Position numbers and translations under genes: made by a program
Notes under the pieces: model-generated
What the model saw: only the letters and a program-made list of their open reading frames with translations
What the model was told of the DNA's origin: nothing
The model's database searches: none
Shown here: positions 1 through 7,567 of the stretch, piece by piece
Numbering within the stretch: position 1 is the stretch's first letter
How the letters are laid out: every line of letters begins with the position of its first letter
Assembly: GCF_963681195.1 (NCBI RefSeq)
Contig: NZ_OY808999.1
Location: 1 to 46,185 of the forward strand
Source: Vibrio sp. 16
GTDB lineage: Bacteria > Pseudomonadota > Gammaproteobacteria > Enterobacterales > Vibrionaceae
Length of the DNA stretch: 46,185 nt
Direction of reading: 5' to 3'

Positions 1-270
1 CTCAACCAACACGACGCACTCAAAACCATTAGAGAACTCGAACTCAAACGGCTACAAAGCAATATTCGTCTCTCAGAAACAGAGCTAGAATCTCTGGCCA
101 TCGCTTATCGTTATATCGGTAAGGAAGAGCATGCGCTCAAAGTCGAAGAAAGCCTATCGAAGCGCCATCTCAAGCAAGATGCTGAGCCAGAAGAGAGTCA
201 AAACGAAGTGGATTCGTTGCTCGATAAAATAGAAACCTTATCCGAGATAAGTAACAACCCAGATTATTAA
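1..270 (+). CDS. rep: Plasmid replication initiator, C-terminal part (starts at 45382)
   Basis: Frame 1 is open from the first base to TAA 268-270 and encodes 89 residues with no start of their own. It joins in frame to the gene that runs off the right end (268 codons from 45382). The segment is helical and acidic toward its end (EPEESQNEVDSLLDKIE), which fits a C-terminal tail after the WH2 domain. It supports the view that base 46185 is followed by base 1 in the molecule. Confidence 0.88.
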   Translation, partial: LNQHDALKTIRELELKRLQSNIRLSETELESLAIAYRYIGKEEHALKVEESLSKRHLKQDAEPEESQNEVDSLLDKIETLSEISNNPDY

Positions 271-466
271 AGGACATAATTTAGGTATAATTCACTATAA
301 ATTACATTAATCAGGTCATGCGACGTGACATGTAACACATTTTAGGTCTAAGAGGCATTCTCTCCACCTAGAATAGGTCATCTAACCGGGATTCAAGGCA
401 AAAATCAGGTGGCAATACCAAATTTGACTCAAAAGAAGCCTGAAAAGTGTCTGACTTTATCTGCAT
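271..466. other. Gene-free stretch between rep and the iterons, with inverted iteron copies
   Basis: No gene is visible here. The reverse complement of 274-287 (ATACCTAAATTATGT) and of 337-349 (AGACCTAAAATGT) matches the iteron core in the opposite orientation to the main array. CCACCTAGAATAGGTCA at 364-380 is a diverged copy containing an ACCT/AGGT inverted repeat. Such outlying inverted iterons could serve copy-number control. Confidence 0.55.
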
Positions 467-617
467 ACACCTAAAAAATGTCACCTATACACCTAAAATA
501 CGATCAATAACACCTAAATAATGTCTTAAATCCACCTAATAAGTGATCAATAACACCTATAAAATGATCACCAACACCTAAATAATGTTATTTAAACGCC
601 TAAAAAAGGATCATTAA
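467..617 (+). repeat. Origin iterons, seven copies with 21-22 bp period
   Basis: Seven direct repeats begin at 467, 489, 510, 532, 553, 574 and 596. Each starts with (A/C)CACCTA or ACGCCTA and continues with an A-rich stretch and TG(A/T)TC-like bases, for example ACACCTAAATAATGTC and ACACCTATAAAATGATCA. The regular helical-turn spacing next to rep is the hallmark of Rep-binding iterons. Further copies in the opposite orientation are seen at about 274-288 and 337-349, and a diverged one at 364-380. Confidence 0.85.
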
Positions 618-790
618 ACCCTGTTTATTCCTTTGATATCAGACACTTACAATCACTATAGATCTTATAGTTTTATACTGTTTATAGTTTTAATAGATAA
701 CTATAGATCTTTATAGTTGATGTGGATAACTGGAAAATCAAAGATTTACACAGTTAACCACAACACTAACAATTACATTTCTTGCTCTTT
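618..790. other. AT-rich origin unwinding region with DnaA boxes
   Basis: Directly after the iterons is a very AT-rich stretch with repeated TATAGTT motifs (about 666-720) and two TATAGATCTT-type GATC sites. A perfect DnaA box, TGTGGATAA (complement of TTATCCACA), lies at 721-729, and a one-mismatch box, TTAACCACA, at 754-762. This order of iterons, AT-rich repeats and DnaA boxes is that of an iteron-type oriV. No gene lies between 271 and 880. Confidence 0.7.
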
Positions 791-880
791 TTTATTTTTT
801 AAAGGTCACAATCTAGGTGATCACACTCTCCCTTTCGCCTGTGGATTGTTATAACCATATCGAACGAAAAGGAGAACACT

Positions 881-1510
881 ATGCCTCATTATGCTTACAT
901 TCGTGTTTCATCAGACAGCCAAGATGTGGCTAATCAAAAGCATGGTATTTATGAGTACAGTAACAAGGTCGCTTTGACCAACCTCTGTTTTATAGAAGAT
1001 GTCGTGACAGGAAAAAAGAAATGGCATGAACGTAAATTGGGCCAACTGATCCAACATATGCATTCTGGCGATAAACTGGTGTTTGCGGAAGTCAGCCGCA
1101 TCGCTCGTTCGACCTTACAGGTATTGGAAGTGCTTGAAGTCTGTATGGACAAGAACATTGATGTGTATATTGCGAAACAGAACTTGCAACTAGATGGCTC
1201 GATGCAAGCAAAGATCACAGCAACCGTTCTTGGCCTTGCGGCAGAGATAGAGCGCGAATTCATCTCGATGCGCATCAAAGAAGCGTTAGCCGCACGCAAA
1301 AAGGATGGAGTAGTACTTGGTCGACCAAAAGGCCCGGCGACAACGTTGAAGCTCGATGCGAAACGAGATCAAATCGAAAAGTATCTTGGTATGGGATTGG
1401 GTATCAGGCCGACGGCTAAACTGATTGATGAGCCGCCGAGTACGTTGAGGGATTACATCAAACGTAAAGGTATAAAAATAAAAGCTATAAATGACGCTGA
1501 AAATGCTTAG
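881..1510 (+). CDS. Serine recombinase (resolvase/invertase family)
   Basis: The 209-aa protein has the serine recombinase catalytic domain: RVS with nucleophile Ser10, SRIAR at 72-76, and the long E-helix AEIEREFISMRIKEAL at about 121-136. These are followed by LGRPKG and a C-terminal DNA-binding segment of about 60 aa. The start is supported by AGGAG eight bases upstream. Its place beside oriV suggests resolving plasmid multimers, but invertase activity cannot be excluded. The 3' end overlaps the convergent parE gene by 26 bp. Confidence 0.85.
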   Translation: MPHYAYIRVSSDSQDVANQKHGIYEYSNKVALTNLCFIEDVVTGKKKWHERKLGQLIQHMHSGDKLVFAEVSRIARSTLQVLEVLEVCMDKNIDVYIAKQNLQLDGSMQAKITATVLGLAAEIEREFISMRIKEALAARKKDGVVLGRPKGPATTLKLDAKRDQIEKYLGMGLGIRPTAKLIDEPPSTLRDYIKRKGIKIKAINDAENA

Positions 1511-1787
1511 CCGGTGACATGTTACGACCGAGAACGGCGGCAATCACAATATGATCCGATTTTCTGATGTAGTAAATTACATGATGTTTTAACGGAAAGC
1601 GGCAGTAACCGGCCCCTAGTTCGGGCATATCAATCCCAATCAACTCGTTGCTGGCTAACAACGCCATGGACTGCTTAAGCTCGCCAAAATAGTGAGTCCA
1701 CTGCGCGCCTCCCCAGTTTTCAAGTGTATAACGACGAATATCGATGAGGTCCGTTTGGGCTGCAGGAGAAAGTTTGTATTGCGTCAT
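1485..1787 (-). CDS. parE: ParE/RelE-family toxin
   Basis: This 100-aa protein has the ParE layout: an N-terminal LSPAAQTDLIDIRRYTLENWG helix pair, a central GYCRFPLKHHVIYYI strand region and a closing basic ILGRNMSPAKHF-like motif (here VLGRNMSPAKHFQRHL). ParE toxins usually poison DNA gyrase. Its ATG overlaps the stop of the upstream antitoxin by one base (TGATG), so the two are translationally coupled. This is probably a plasmid addiction module. Confidence 0.88.
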   Translation of the reverse strand: MTQYKLSPAAQTDLIDIRRYTLENWGGAQWTHYFGELKQSMALLASNELIGIDMPELGAGYCRFPLKHHVIYYIRKSDHIVIAAVLGRNMSPAKHFQRHL

Positions 1788-2047
1788 CAGTCAAACTTGC
1801 CAGAATCTAATTCGTTCATGAAGCTTTCGCCATCCACCAAATCGCCATTCGCGATATCTCGTTCCGCTTGCTCAAAGCGTGATTTCACCATCGCCATTTT
1901 TAAGGCTTCAAGCTCCTCGTATTCTTCGCATGACATGACAACGGCCACCGGTGAACCATTTTTACTGATTTGTACTGGCTCTCGCTGCACTTTCATCAGT
2001 AAATCACCAAATTTGGTTTTTGCCGTGTTCGCAGTTAATGATTGCAT
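1787..2047 (-). CDS. Phd/YefM-family antitoxin
   Basis: The 86-aa protein starts with the Phd/YefM DNA-binding fold (TANTAKTKFGDLLMKVQREPVQISKNGSPVAVVMSCEEYEEL). Its acidic C-terminal tail (NGDLVDGESFMNELDSGKFD) would wrap the ParE partner encoded one base downstream. AAGGAGC precedes the ATG. It should repress its own promoter through the palindrome at 2076-2100. Confidence 0.88.
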   Translation of the reverse strand: MQSLTANTAKTKFGDLLMKVQREPVQISKNGSPVAVVMSCEEYEELEALKMAMVKSRFEQAERDIANGDLVDGESFMNELDSGKFD

Positions 2048-2075
2048 AATGTGCTCCTTTTTTGTTCATTATAAA

Positions 2076-2100
2076 CGAATCGTTCGATTCATACGAATCA
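2076..2100. promoter_or_regulatory. Operator of the parE/phd module
   Basis: GAATCG-TT-CGATTC (2077-2090) is an inverted repeat with two-base centre, followed by a third half-site CGAATCA at 2094-2100. It lies about 30 bp upstream of the antitoxin start, where Phd-type antitoxins bind. Confidence 0.6.
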
Positions 2101-2123
2101 TTTGAAGCGAATGAAGTAAACTA

Positions 2124-2152
2124 GTGTCCATAAAGGTGTACTTTAAGGACAC
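2124..2152. repeat. 29-bp imperfect palindrome before the res site
   Basis: GTGTCC(A)TAAAG at the left is mirrored by CTTTAAGGACAC at the right around GTGTA. It lies between the antitoxin promoter and the resolvase gene at 2256. It could be a recombinase or regulator site, or an end of a small mobile unit; no partner copy was found in the window. Confidence 0.4.
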
Positions 2153-2167
2153 CCCAGCGTGAGTCAG

Positions 2168-2247
2168 TTAAAAGTGTTCAAAATCTCCTATTGATTAAAA
2201 GTGAACATGACCATTATAGTTATAATAACTAATTGAACACTTTAAGG
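2168..2247. promoter_or_regulatory. Probable res site of the 2256 resolvase
   Basis: Half-sites AAGTGTTCA (about 2171-2179), AAGTGAACA (about 2199-2207) and TTGAACACTTT (about 2233-2243) occur as inverted and direct repeats immediately upstream of the resolvase start at 2256. Tn3-type resolvases bind three such dimer sites next to their own gene and use them both for recombination and autorepression. Exact subsite limits are not certain. Confidence 0.5.
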
Positions 2248-2255
2248 CTTCCTTT

Positions 2256-2795
2256 ATGCTCATTGGCTATGCGCGGGTCAGCTCTAGCGATCAGTCTCTC
2301 AATGTCCAAGTCGAACAGCTGACACAACTTGGCTGTGAAAAAATCTTCCAAGAAAACGCGAGTGGAAAAAGCGCCGCTCGTGACCAACTCAACGCCATGA
2401 TCGAATTCTCCCGCGAAGGCGACACCATTCATGTTATGAAAGTGGATCGTTTGGCGCGTAATACCATCGATGCATTGCAAATTGCCGACAGTCTTGCCCA
2501 AAAAGGGGCGGGCCTGGTCTTTCATGACTTGGGGAACGTAGATATCAATAGCGATGTTGGCCGAGTCATTTACACCACGATATCGGCGTTCGCCGAGATG
2601 GAAAGAAAACGCATCTTACAGCGCTGTAATGAAGGTCGAGAGCGTGCACGCCAAGAGGGAAGGCACCTCGGACGATTTCCTGATAAGACCTTACATTCGC
2701 GCATACAGGAGCTTGCTGAGCAGGGAATGAACAAGCACGCGATCAGCAAAGAGCTCGGGTGCAGCCGGACGACGGTGTATAAGGTATTAGGATGA
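2256..2795 (+). CDS. Resolvase, Tn3/Hin-type serine recombinase
   Basis: The 179-aa length and motifs are those of a standard resolvase: YARVS with Ser9 as nucleophile, VDRLARN at 63-69, the E-helix SAFAEMERKRILQRCNEGRERA, then LGRFPDK and a C-terminal helix-turn-helix (MNKHAISKELGCSRTTVYKVL, about 155-176). It is unlike the recombinase at 881, so the plasmid carries two distinct enzymes. The stop overlaps the HNH gene start by four bases (ATGA). Confidence 0.9.
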   Translation: MLIGYARVSSSDQSLNVQVEQLTQLGCEKIFQENASGKSAARDQLNAMIEFSREGDTIHVMKVDRLARNTIDALQIADSLAQKGAGLVFHDLGNVDINSDVGRVIYTTISAFAEMERKRILQRCNEGRERARQEGRHLGRFPDKTLHSRIQELAEQGMNKHAISKELGCSRTTVYKVLG

Positions 2796-3553
2796 AAGAT
2801 ATTGGTTACCTCGTTCGTGGTTCAAAATTCTATGAGCCAATAAAATTAGTCGTGGAAGAAAAGTCAGAACAGTTACTGTTTGGATCTGAACTTAAAATTG
2901 AGTTTGAGGGATATGCTTATGATCAGAATCCGATAAAAGCTTCAATTACTCCTAATGTATTTCTGGCAAACTTTAAATCAAACGATGTCACACGGTTTTG
3001 CGCAAGACTTAAAGCATTGGCTACGGTTTTAAGAGATCTTGGTTTTACTGGTGAGTACGTTATTTCTCATCTTAAAGGCGTATGTAGGTTTCAGAAAATC
3101 GATGTTAATGAAGAGGTGGTTCTCCAGCATATTCATGACAAAGTGCCTAACTCAGATACAACAAAGCTTGCTTTAGTTGAATCTAGATGTGGACAAGGGA
3201 TCTATCGTAAAAAGTTAATTGAACTGGAAAAGCGCTGCCGAGTTACTGGTGTAGATATACCTGTTTTTCTCCGCGCTAGTCATATCAAACCTTGGAAAAT
3301 GTCCAGCGATGCGGAAAGGCTTGATCCTAATAATGGCTTATTACTTGCTCCACATGTTGATCACTTGTTTGATGGAGGGTGGATTACATTTGATGAATTT
3401 GGTAACGGCAAATGTGCGTCGGATGAGGTGCGCCAGACTTTAAGTGCTTGGAATATTCCATTGCCATTGAAAATAGATCCATTGAATGAAAAACAGTCCG
3501 AGTATATGCGCTTTCACTCACGTTTTGTTTATCAAGGACATGACACTGAATAG
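2792..3553 (+). CDS. HNH endonuclease family protein
   Basis: The 253-aa protein has a C-terminal HNH_2-like nuclease domain: RASHIKPW at about 162-169, then NNGLLLAPHVDHLFDGGWITF at about 180-200, and an upstream C-R-V-T-G segment typical of this fold. The first 130 residues are not recognised. It is coupled to the resolvase by an ATGA overlap and followed two bases later by a small membrane protein, so the three form one transcript. A restriction or mobile-element role is possible; none is shown. Confidence 0.75.
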   Translation: MKDIGYLVRGSKFYEPIKLVVEEKSEQLLFGSELKIEFEGYAYDQNPIKASITPNVFLANFKSNDVTRFCARLKALATVLRDLGFTGEYVISHLKGVCRFQKIDVNEEVVLQHIHDKVPNSDTTKLALVESRCGQGIYRKKLIELEKRCRVTGVDIPVFLRASHIKPWKMSSDAERLDPNNGLLLAPHVDHLFDGGWITFDEFGNGKCASDEVRQTLSAWNIPLPLKIDPLNEKQSEYMRFHSRFVYQGHDTE

Positions 3554-3555
3554 CC

Positions 3556-3789
3556 ATGTGTACCTATGAATTGATTTTGATTGTTGACTGGTTAAAGTTG
3601 CTGTCTGTCGTGGTTGGTTTGTTTTTTTTCTTTAAGGTATTTATATCAAAGAGGCTGTCGAACCATCCTTATGAAGGAAAGAAAACGGAGTATTTTGCCC
3701 GTGGACTAGGCTTTATTGGGACTGCTTTTATGACGTGGGCTTTAATTGTTCAGGTGATAGCTATCTACGAGAAAGCCTGTTTAAGTTAA
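3556..3789 (+). CDS. Small two-helix membrane protein
   Basis: The 77-aa product has two hydrophobic segments (about 5-27, rich in L, V and F, and about 52-70) separated by a basic and polar loop (SKRLSNHPYEGKKTE). It begins two bases after the HNH stop. No family is recognised. It could be a partner or immunity-like protein for the nuclease; that is a guess from position only. Confidence 0.55.
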   Translation: MCTYELILIVDWLKLLSVVVGLFFFFKVFISKRLSNHPYEGKKTEYFARGLGFIGTAFMTWALIVQVIAIYEKACLS

Positions 3790-3797
3790 GTGAAAAA

Positions 3798-3818
3798 AAG
3801 TGGCCTTGCTGGCCACTT
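3798..3818 (-). terminator. Hairpin with T tract on the minus strand
   Basis: AAGTGGCC and GGCCACTT form an 8-bp stem around TTGCT. The seven A at 3793-3799 give a T run for minus-strand transcripts, so it would stop transcription coming from the abiE genes, while the bare hairpin closes the 2256-3789 transcript. Confidence 0.6.
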
Positions 3819-4230
3819 CCTACCCTTTTCCACCAAACAGCATGTCGTGGGCTAAGCGCGTGAAACTTCGTTACACAGCCCATCACATAAAGGTCGAAAA
3901 GGGCAGGGCGGCGCAGCCTAATCTTCCGTAGCAAGGCCGCTGAAAAGATCTCTTACCTTGAAGAGCTGCCAACCCCCATCCCCCAAGCTTGGGGGTATCT
4001 GCACCAATTCAACATAATGTGGAATAATGCGAAATTGCTACGTGCCTTATCGCCAGCAAGCTGTTTTATGGTTTCCCACCACATCCCCCGCCCACCCAAT
4101 GCTGCGCCCCGTTCTTTGGATATTGTGAGGTAAGTGCGCGCTGTTTGAATCGGTGTTTAATTGAGCGTTAACACCCGTAATTTAATGGCGCAGTGGTGGT
4201 TAGTCTGTTGTTAGAGTCAGAAAATACTCA
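3819..4230. other. Gene-free stretch with GC-rich palindromes
   Basis: No credible gene is seen. The stretch is more GC-rich than its surroundings and contains a perfect 16-bp palindrome CCCCC-AAGCTT-GGGGG at 3980-3995, preceded by CCCCCAT so that the minus strand reads as two G5 runs. A weaker inverted repeat GTGGGCT/AGCCCAT lies at about 3846-3883. Either could be a transfer or replication signal, but no relaxase is encoded here. Confidence 0.35.
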
Positions 4231-5064
4231 CTAATTACCTTCTATATTTCCGTAAATTCCCATCCAGAACGCCTCTAGCTGGCCTTCTACTTCATCAACT
4301 TGCGCTGATTTATGAGTGCGCGTAATGGCGGTGATCAGTGCATCGTGTTTCTCTTCTTTTACTCTGGCCAGGACTGTTTGTGTCGCTTCGCTCAACAAGT
4401 CTTTTAGATCAAACCCTAGCAGAAAAGCCGCTTGCTTTTTGATGTCATAATCGAGCGCCTCTCCAGGGACGTAATCTTCCCATAGTCGGCCATCATGAAT
4501 CAGCTCGTATTTAGAAAGTACGGTGTAAAAATCGGTCGCATCTTTATTGCTTTCGTCACCGCGCTCATCCCATGCCATCAGTTTAAGCATGCTAATTCCC
4601 GGTAAAGAGGCCACTTTTAAGGGATGGCCGTGTAAATCGACGGAAATCGCTGTCTCATAGGCTTCCTGAAACCCCACCACTGACATCGTAATGTCATGGC
4701 TTGGCGGCCATTGAATGTGACCACTTTGGTCAGCAAGTCCTCCGAATGGAATAATGTCGATAGGTAAGCCACTTTCTGGCTCTTTTAGCCGGTGTGCCTG
4801 CTCTGTTGCTTCTAGTCCCGATGAAAGCAGGCGTTTCTTTATGGACTCAAACTCGCTCCAGCTAGAGACCAATAGAGCGGTATCAATATCTCGTGTCGCT
4901 CGAATCGGAGGATGGCCGAATACGCCATGAAGGACGATGTCTCTTGCTGTCGCTCCTGCAATAAAGTAGGGCACATTTAAGGGGATCACCGCGTTCGTCA
5001 CTTTCGTTAACGCTTTCTCAAACTCCAACGGTAGGGAGTTGCTTAAGGTGTAGGTATTGGTCAT
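4231..5064 (-). CDS. AbiEii-like nucleotidyltransferase toxin
   Basis: The 277-aa protein has polymerase-beta-type nucleotidyltransferase motifs: GATARD at 37-42, RDIDTALLV at 58-66 with the acidic pair, and DIIPFGG at 103-109 carrying the third acidic residue. These match the type IV toxin (AbiEii) superfamily, which inhibits growth or phage by modifying nucleic acid such as tRNA. Its start lies inside the 3' end of the antitoxin gene (47-bp overlap), an arrangement typical for abiE pairs. Confidence 0.82.
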   Translation of the reverse strand: MTNTYTLSNSLPLEFEKALTKVTNAVIPLNVPYFIAGATARDIVLHGVFGHPPIRATRDIDTALLVSSWSEFESIKKRLLSSGLEATEQAHRLKEPESGLPIDIIPFGGLADQSGHIQWPPSHDITMSVVGFQEAYETAISVDLHGHPLKVASLPGISMLKLMAWDERGDESNKDATDFYTVLSKYELIHDGRLWEDYVPGEALDYDIKKQAAFLLGFDLKDLLSEATQTVLARVKEEKHDALITAITRTHKSAQVDEVEGQLEAFWMGIYGNIEGN

Positions 5065-5998
5065 TGATGATCTCTGCGACTTCTTGGTTACGACTGTCTT
5101 GGCTATTCAGTAGCTCTGCTACGCTCAATAAGGCTAGGGCGAAAGGGGTGAGGTTTAATGACTCTCCCCAAAATGGCTGAGCAATGGTTAGGTTGCCATT
5201 GTCATCTGGTCTCGCTCTGTATTGGCGAATTTTTTGTTCTAACGGTAGGCGGGTATACAGCAGCGCGTGCTCAGGAGTTAAATAGTCGGTGAGTTGATTG
5301 GCTGCGACTTCGCCTCCCCACAACTCATCTGGGTGAAGGTCTAGCTCACTCCAGTGCTGCCCTAGGTTAAGTCGCATCATCGCAGTTTTTGGCCTGAGCA
5401 CTCTATTGTAAGAAAGTAGCCATTGATAGATGAGCGTGGGCTTATCCAGCAATCTTCTCTTTTCTTTCTTTTCAGGGATGTGTTTATTGGCAATCAGGTA
5501 GCGAATGGCTTTGCTGACCATGCCCAGAGAAATGTTAGCCTGTTGCGCGATGTCGTTATATGGGCGCGAAAGCAATTCTTCGTCCACTAAGAGCGCAAAC
5601 AGGCATTTCATGATCCCGATGCTCATCGCCGGCGTCTGATTTTGCGTCGATTTATGCTGCTTGCCTTGAATGAGAATGTAAACACCCGGGCCTACAACGC
5701 GGGCGTTGCCTGCGCTATCGATGTAGTTGATATGGTGCTTATGACAGTAGTCTCGCAAAAATGGGCTGAGAGCATTACATATCAACAAGCGTCGCGTGGA
5801 GTCATCATGGGTAAGAAAAGAGCTCAGGCTCTCTTTACGATAGATGGTCTTGCATTCAGCGTAGAAAGGGACGCGGAGTTCCCCCAGAGTCAACTCGATA
5901 GCATCATACTGCTCATTGTCAGAGTGATGAATAGTGAATTCAGCTTGTAACTCTGTAGGCAGTTGCGCGATTGATTTTTCTAGCAAGTTGTCATTCAT
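5018..5998 (-). CDS. AbiEi-family antitoxin/repressor
   Basis: The 326-aa protein resembles type IV antitoxins of the AbiEi class. Residues 1-113 form a nuclease-fold-like domain (VPFYAECKT at 43-51, YIDSAGNARV at 92-101). A winged helix-turn-helix (YNDIAQQANISLGMVSKAIRYL) sits at 147-168, followed by a long C-terminal domain. It should bind the nested palindromes at 5999-6047 and neutralise the downstream nucleotidyltransferase. A nearly identical but truncated copy of its first 113 codons lies at 11954-12325. Confidence 0.8.
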   Translation of the reverse strand: MNDNLLEKSIAQLPTELQAEFTIHHSDNEQYDAIELTLGELRVPFYAECKTIYRKESLSSFLTHDDSTRRLLICNALSPFLRDYCHKHHINYIDSAGNARVVGPGVYILIQGKQHKSTQNQTPAMSIGIMKCLFALLVDEELLSRPYNDIAQQANISLGMVSKAIRYLIANKHIPEKKEKRRLLDKPTLIYQWLLSYNRVLRPKTAMMRLNLGQHWSELDLHPDELWGGEVAANQLTDYLTPEHALLYTRLPLEQKIRQYRARPDDNGNLTIAQPFWGESLNLTPFALALLSVAELLNSQDSRNQEVAEIINDQYLHLKQLPTVGV

Positions 5999-6062
5999 TT
6001 CACGATTTTCGATATTTCATGAATCATGAAATTATTTTAATCGTGAAAACTTCTATTGTAAA
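5660..6062 (-). repeat. Direct repeat, copy 1 (abiEi 5' end plus promoter)
   Basis: From 5660 through the antitoxin start and operator to about 6062 the sequence is nearly identical to 11954-12358 in the same orientation, with scattered substitutions and one small indel. The sharp inner edge is at CTTGCCTTGAA (5660 and 11954). The two copies flank about 5.9 kb of accessory genes. Confidence 0.85.
5999..6047. promoter_or_regulatory. Operator/promoter of the abiE pair
   Basis: A palindrome TTTCATGA-A-TCATGAAA (6015-6031) is nested inside a wider inverted repeat TTCACGATT (5999-6007) and AATCGTGAA (6039-6047). It lies directly upstream of the antitoxin start. The same nested design is kept at 12295-12345 next to the truncated gene copy. 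Binding by the AbiEi wHTH is inferred. Confidence 0.65.
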
Positions 6063-6171
6063 CCTTGCTCTTTACCACGTTTGTGCATCGCCGGATTGCT
6101 CTCAACCACCTTGTTGCCCAATTCGTTCTTTGGGCGTCTGCGATTAGGTGGCTATTGGTTTGAACGCAGCC

Positions 6172-6408
6172 TTAATATCCGCATGTTCCGAGGATTTTTT
6201 GTGTTATCAGCATAATGATGACAAACCCAAAAACCAGCGATGCAATCAGTGCACAGATTTTAAACACCTTCGGTGAGGTAGGGTGATCTTCACCAACCCC
6301 CGGCCATTTTCCTGTTTTTACGACAAGTAAAAATCGTATAAAACCATATCCTAGAAGTACTAAAAAGAACCAAAATGTACCTTCATTCGGTGTGAGTTCA
6401 CAAAACAA
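6172..6408 (-). CDS. Small two-helix membrane protein
   Basis: The 78-aa product has two strongly hydrophobic segments, about 12-29 (FWFFLVLLGYGFIRFLLVV) and about 48-70, with a loop GKWPGVGEDHPTSP between them. No family is recognised. It stands alone in the opening part of the repeat-bounded module. No good ribosome binding site decides the start, so confidence is moderate. Confidence 0.45.
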   Translation of the reverse strand: MFCELTPNEGTFWFFLVLLGYGFIRFLLVVKTGKWPGVGEDHPTSPKVFKICALIASLVFGFVIIMLITQKILGTCGY

Positions 6409-6629
6409 TTGTCTATCCTAAAGCTTTTATTTATTAATACTATCAGCTAGTTATGTGTATGGCGAGTGCCTAAGACACACAGTTAATACCTTTTAGTACG
6501 TATTAGATAAATTATGTTTAATAAAGAGAGTGGCAACTTCGGTCGTTGAGCCGTTAAGCTAATACCAATGATTTTCCGGTGTTGCGATAGCCATCAACCC
6601 TCAGCTCTGAAGCTTGATGGTCACAGTCG

Positions 6630-7034
6630 TTAAGGTCTGGTTCGAATGGGTTGTTGGAGCTTCTTAATATTAGACACTTGGCGTATCCCTAAACCAAACC
6701 GCCTCGCCACCGCTGGTCTGGGCTCGCCATTTTCTAGTGCTTGGATGATTTGTTGATTGCGTCCTTGTAGATCAATTTGTCGAGACGTCGGTAAAGTAAG
6801 GTAGGTGCCACCATAGGCATAGCTGAGACTGTTGAGGGATTCTTCGGAGAGAAGGCGCCGTAGCTTACTGCGTGTGGGGTGTTTTGGGATATAGATATCT
6901 TGCCCTCCATAAGTAGAAACAAGTGTGTACATATCGTTATAGCCAATGAGTTCTATGAGTTCCTGCATCAATGAAGGAAGTTTGTCGTGCTCAATTTCAG
7001 TCCGTAGCACCCGCTCATTATTGTTGTTCTGCAT
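6630..7034 (-). CDS. Mor-family transcription activator-like protein
   Basis: The product matches the Mor/C family of phage middle-operon regulators. It has an N-terminal dimerisation segment (LPSLMQELIELIGYNDMYTLVSTYGGQDIYIP) and a C-terminal helix-turn-helix (RNQQIIQALENGEPRPAVARRFGLGIRQVSNIKK). I take ATG 7034 because GGAAG precedes it; an in-frame ATG at 7046 is also possible. It is divergent from the Rep-like gene at 7170 and may control the module. No other phage genes are present. Confidence 0.75.
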   Translation of the reverse strand: MQNNNNERVLRTEIEHDKLPSLMQELIELIGYNDMYTLVSTYGGQDIYIPKHPTRSKLRRLLSEESLNSLSYAYGGTYLTLPTSRQIDLQGRNQQIIQALENGEPRPAVARRFGLGIRQVSNIKKLQQPIRTRP

Positions 7035-7169
7035 ACTCTCTTCCATGTTTGTTTAAGCCTGCAGCGAGAGTACGTTCAAATATAAGACTGAATGCATAAT
7101 GAAACATTTCCCTGTGTTTTTATTGCATTTTTTCGGGAGTATGAGGATTTTGCTTATGTAGGGGTTCGT

Positions 7170-7526
7170 ATGGAAAAGGGGCAATGTCTGATCGATAAAG
7201 AGCTTGAGTGGGCAACCAGCGATATGGTGCACAACATCTGGTTTCTCCATCACTATGTGTTTAGAGGGGCATGTAACGCAGAAGAAAAAAGCCGTTATGA
7301 GTTCTCGGTCGTAGAAGTGTCACATTGGATTAATACGGATGTTCAGCGCGTTAGAAACTCTGTTCATGAAATTTGTAGCCGACTGCTGAAAGTGAAGGTG
7401 CAATCGGAAACCAACAACTCATCTGGATTTGATTACACTCAATTATTTACTCGCGTGAGATACACAAAGGATCGGTTTGTGGTGTCGTTGAACGTCGAGG
7501 CGCTTGAGCGAGTGCCTGCTTTTTGA
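7170..7526 (+). CDS. Orphan Rep-like WH1-domain protein
   Basis: This protein of about 118 aa aligns by eye with the WH1 region of the plasmid's own initiator: YEF(S/T), then a helix ending in W (VSHW versus LSEW), then RL, then FDY..LF..(V/I).Y..(D/N)..... VS(L/V)N. It ends where the initiator continues into its linker and WH2 domain, so it is a one-winged-helix relative. TAGGGG upstream of ATG 7170 decides the start; an earlier ATG at 7092 lacks a site. It might bind iterons without initiating, or be a repurposed regulator. Confidence 0.6.
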   Translation: MEKGQCLIDKELEWATSDMVHNIWFLHHYVFRGACNAEEKSRYEFSVVEVSHWINTDVQRVRNSVHEICSRLLKVKVQSETNNSSGFDYTQLFTRVRYTKDRFVVSLNVEALERVPAF

Positions 7527-7531
7527 TGTGC

Positions 7532-7557
7532 GCCCCCTGCCGATATGGTCAGGGGGC
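7532..7557. terminator. Hairpin between convergent genes
   Basis: GCCCCCTG (7532-7539) pairs with CAGGGGGC (7550-7557) around a 10-base loop, between the stops of the Rep-like gene and the DUF805 gene. There is no long T run, so it may be a weak or factor-assisted terminator. Confidence 0.45.
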
Positions 7558-7567
7558 ATAGTGGCGC

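Noticed and set aside
4140..4220. Integron attC (VCR-like) site near GCGTTAACACCC and GTTAGTCTG
   Set aside because: GTTA-type cores occur but no matching pair of complementary core sites or cassette structure was found.
6630..7526. A prophage remnant, because of the Mor-like activator
   Set aside because: No capsid, tail, integrase or lysis genes accompany it; the lytic transglycosylase is of the MltF housekeeping type.
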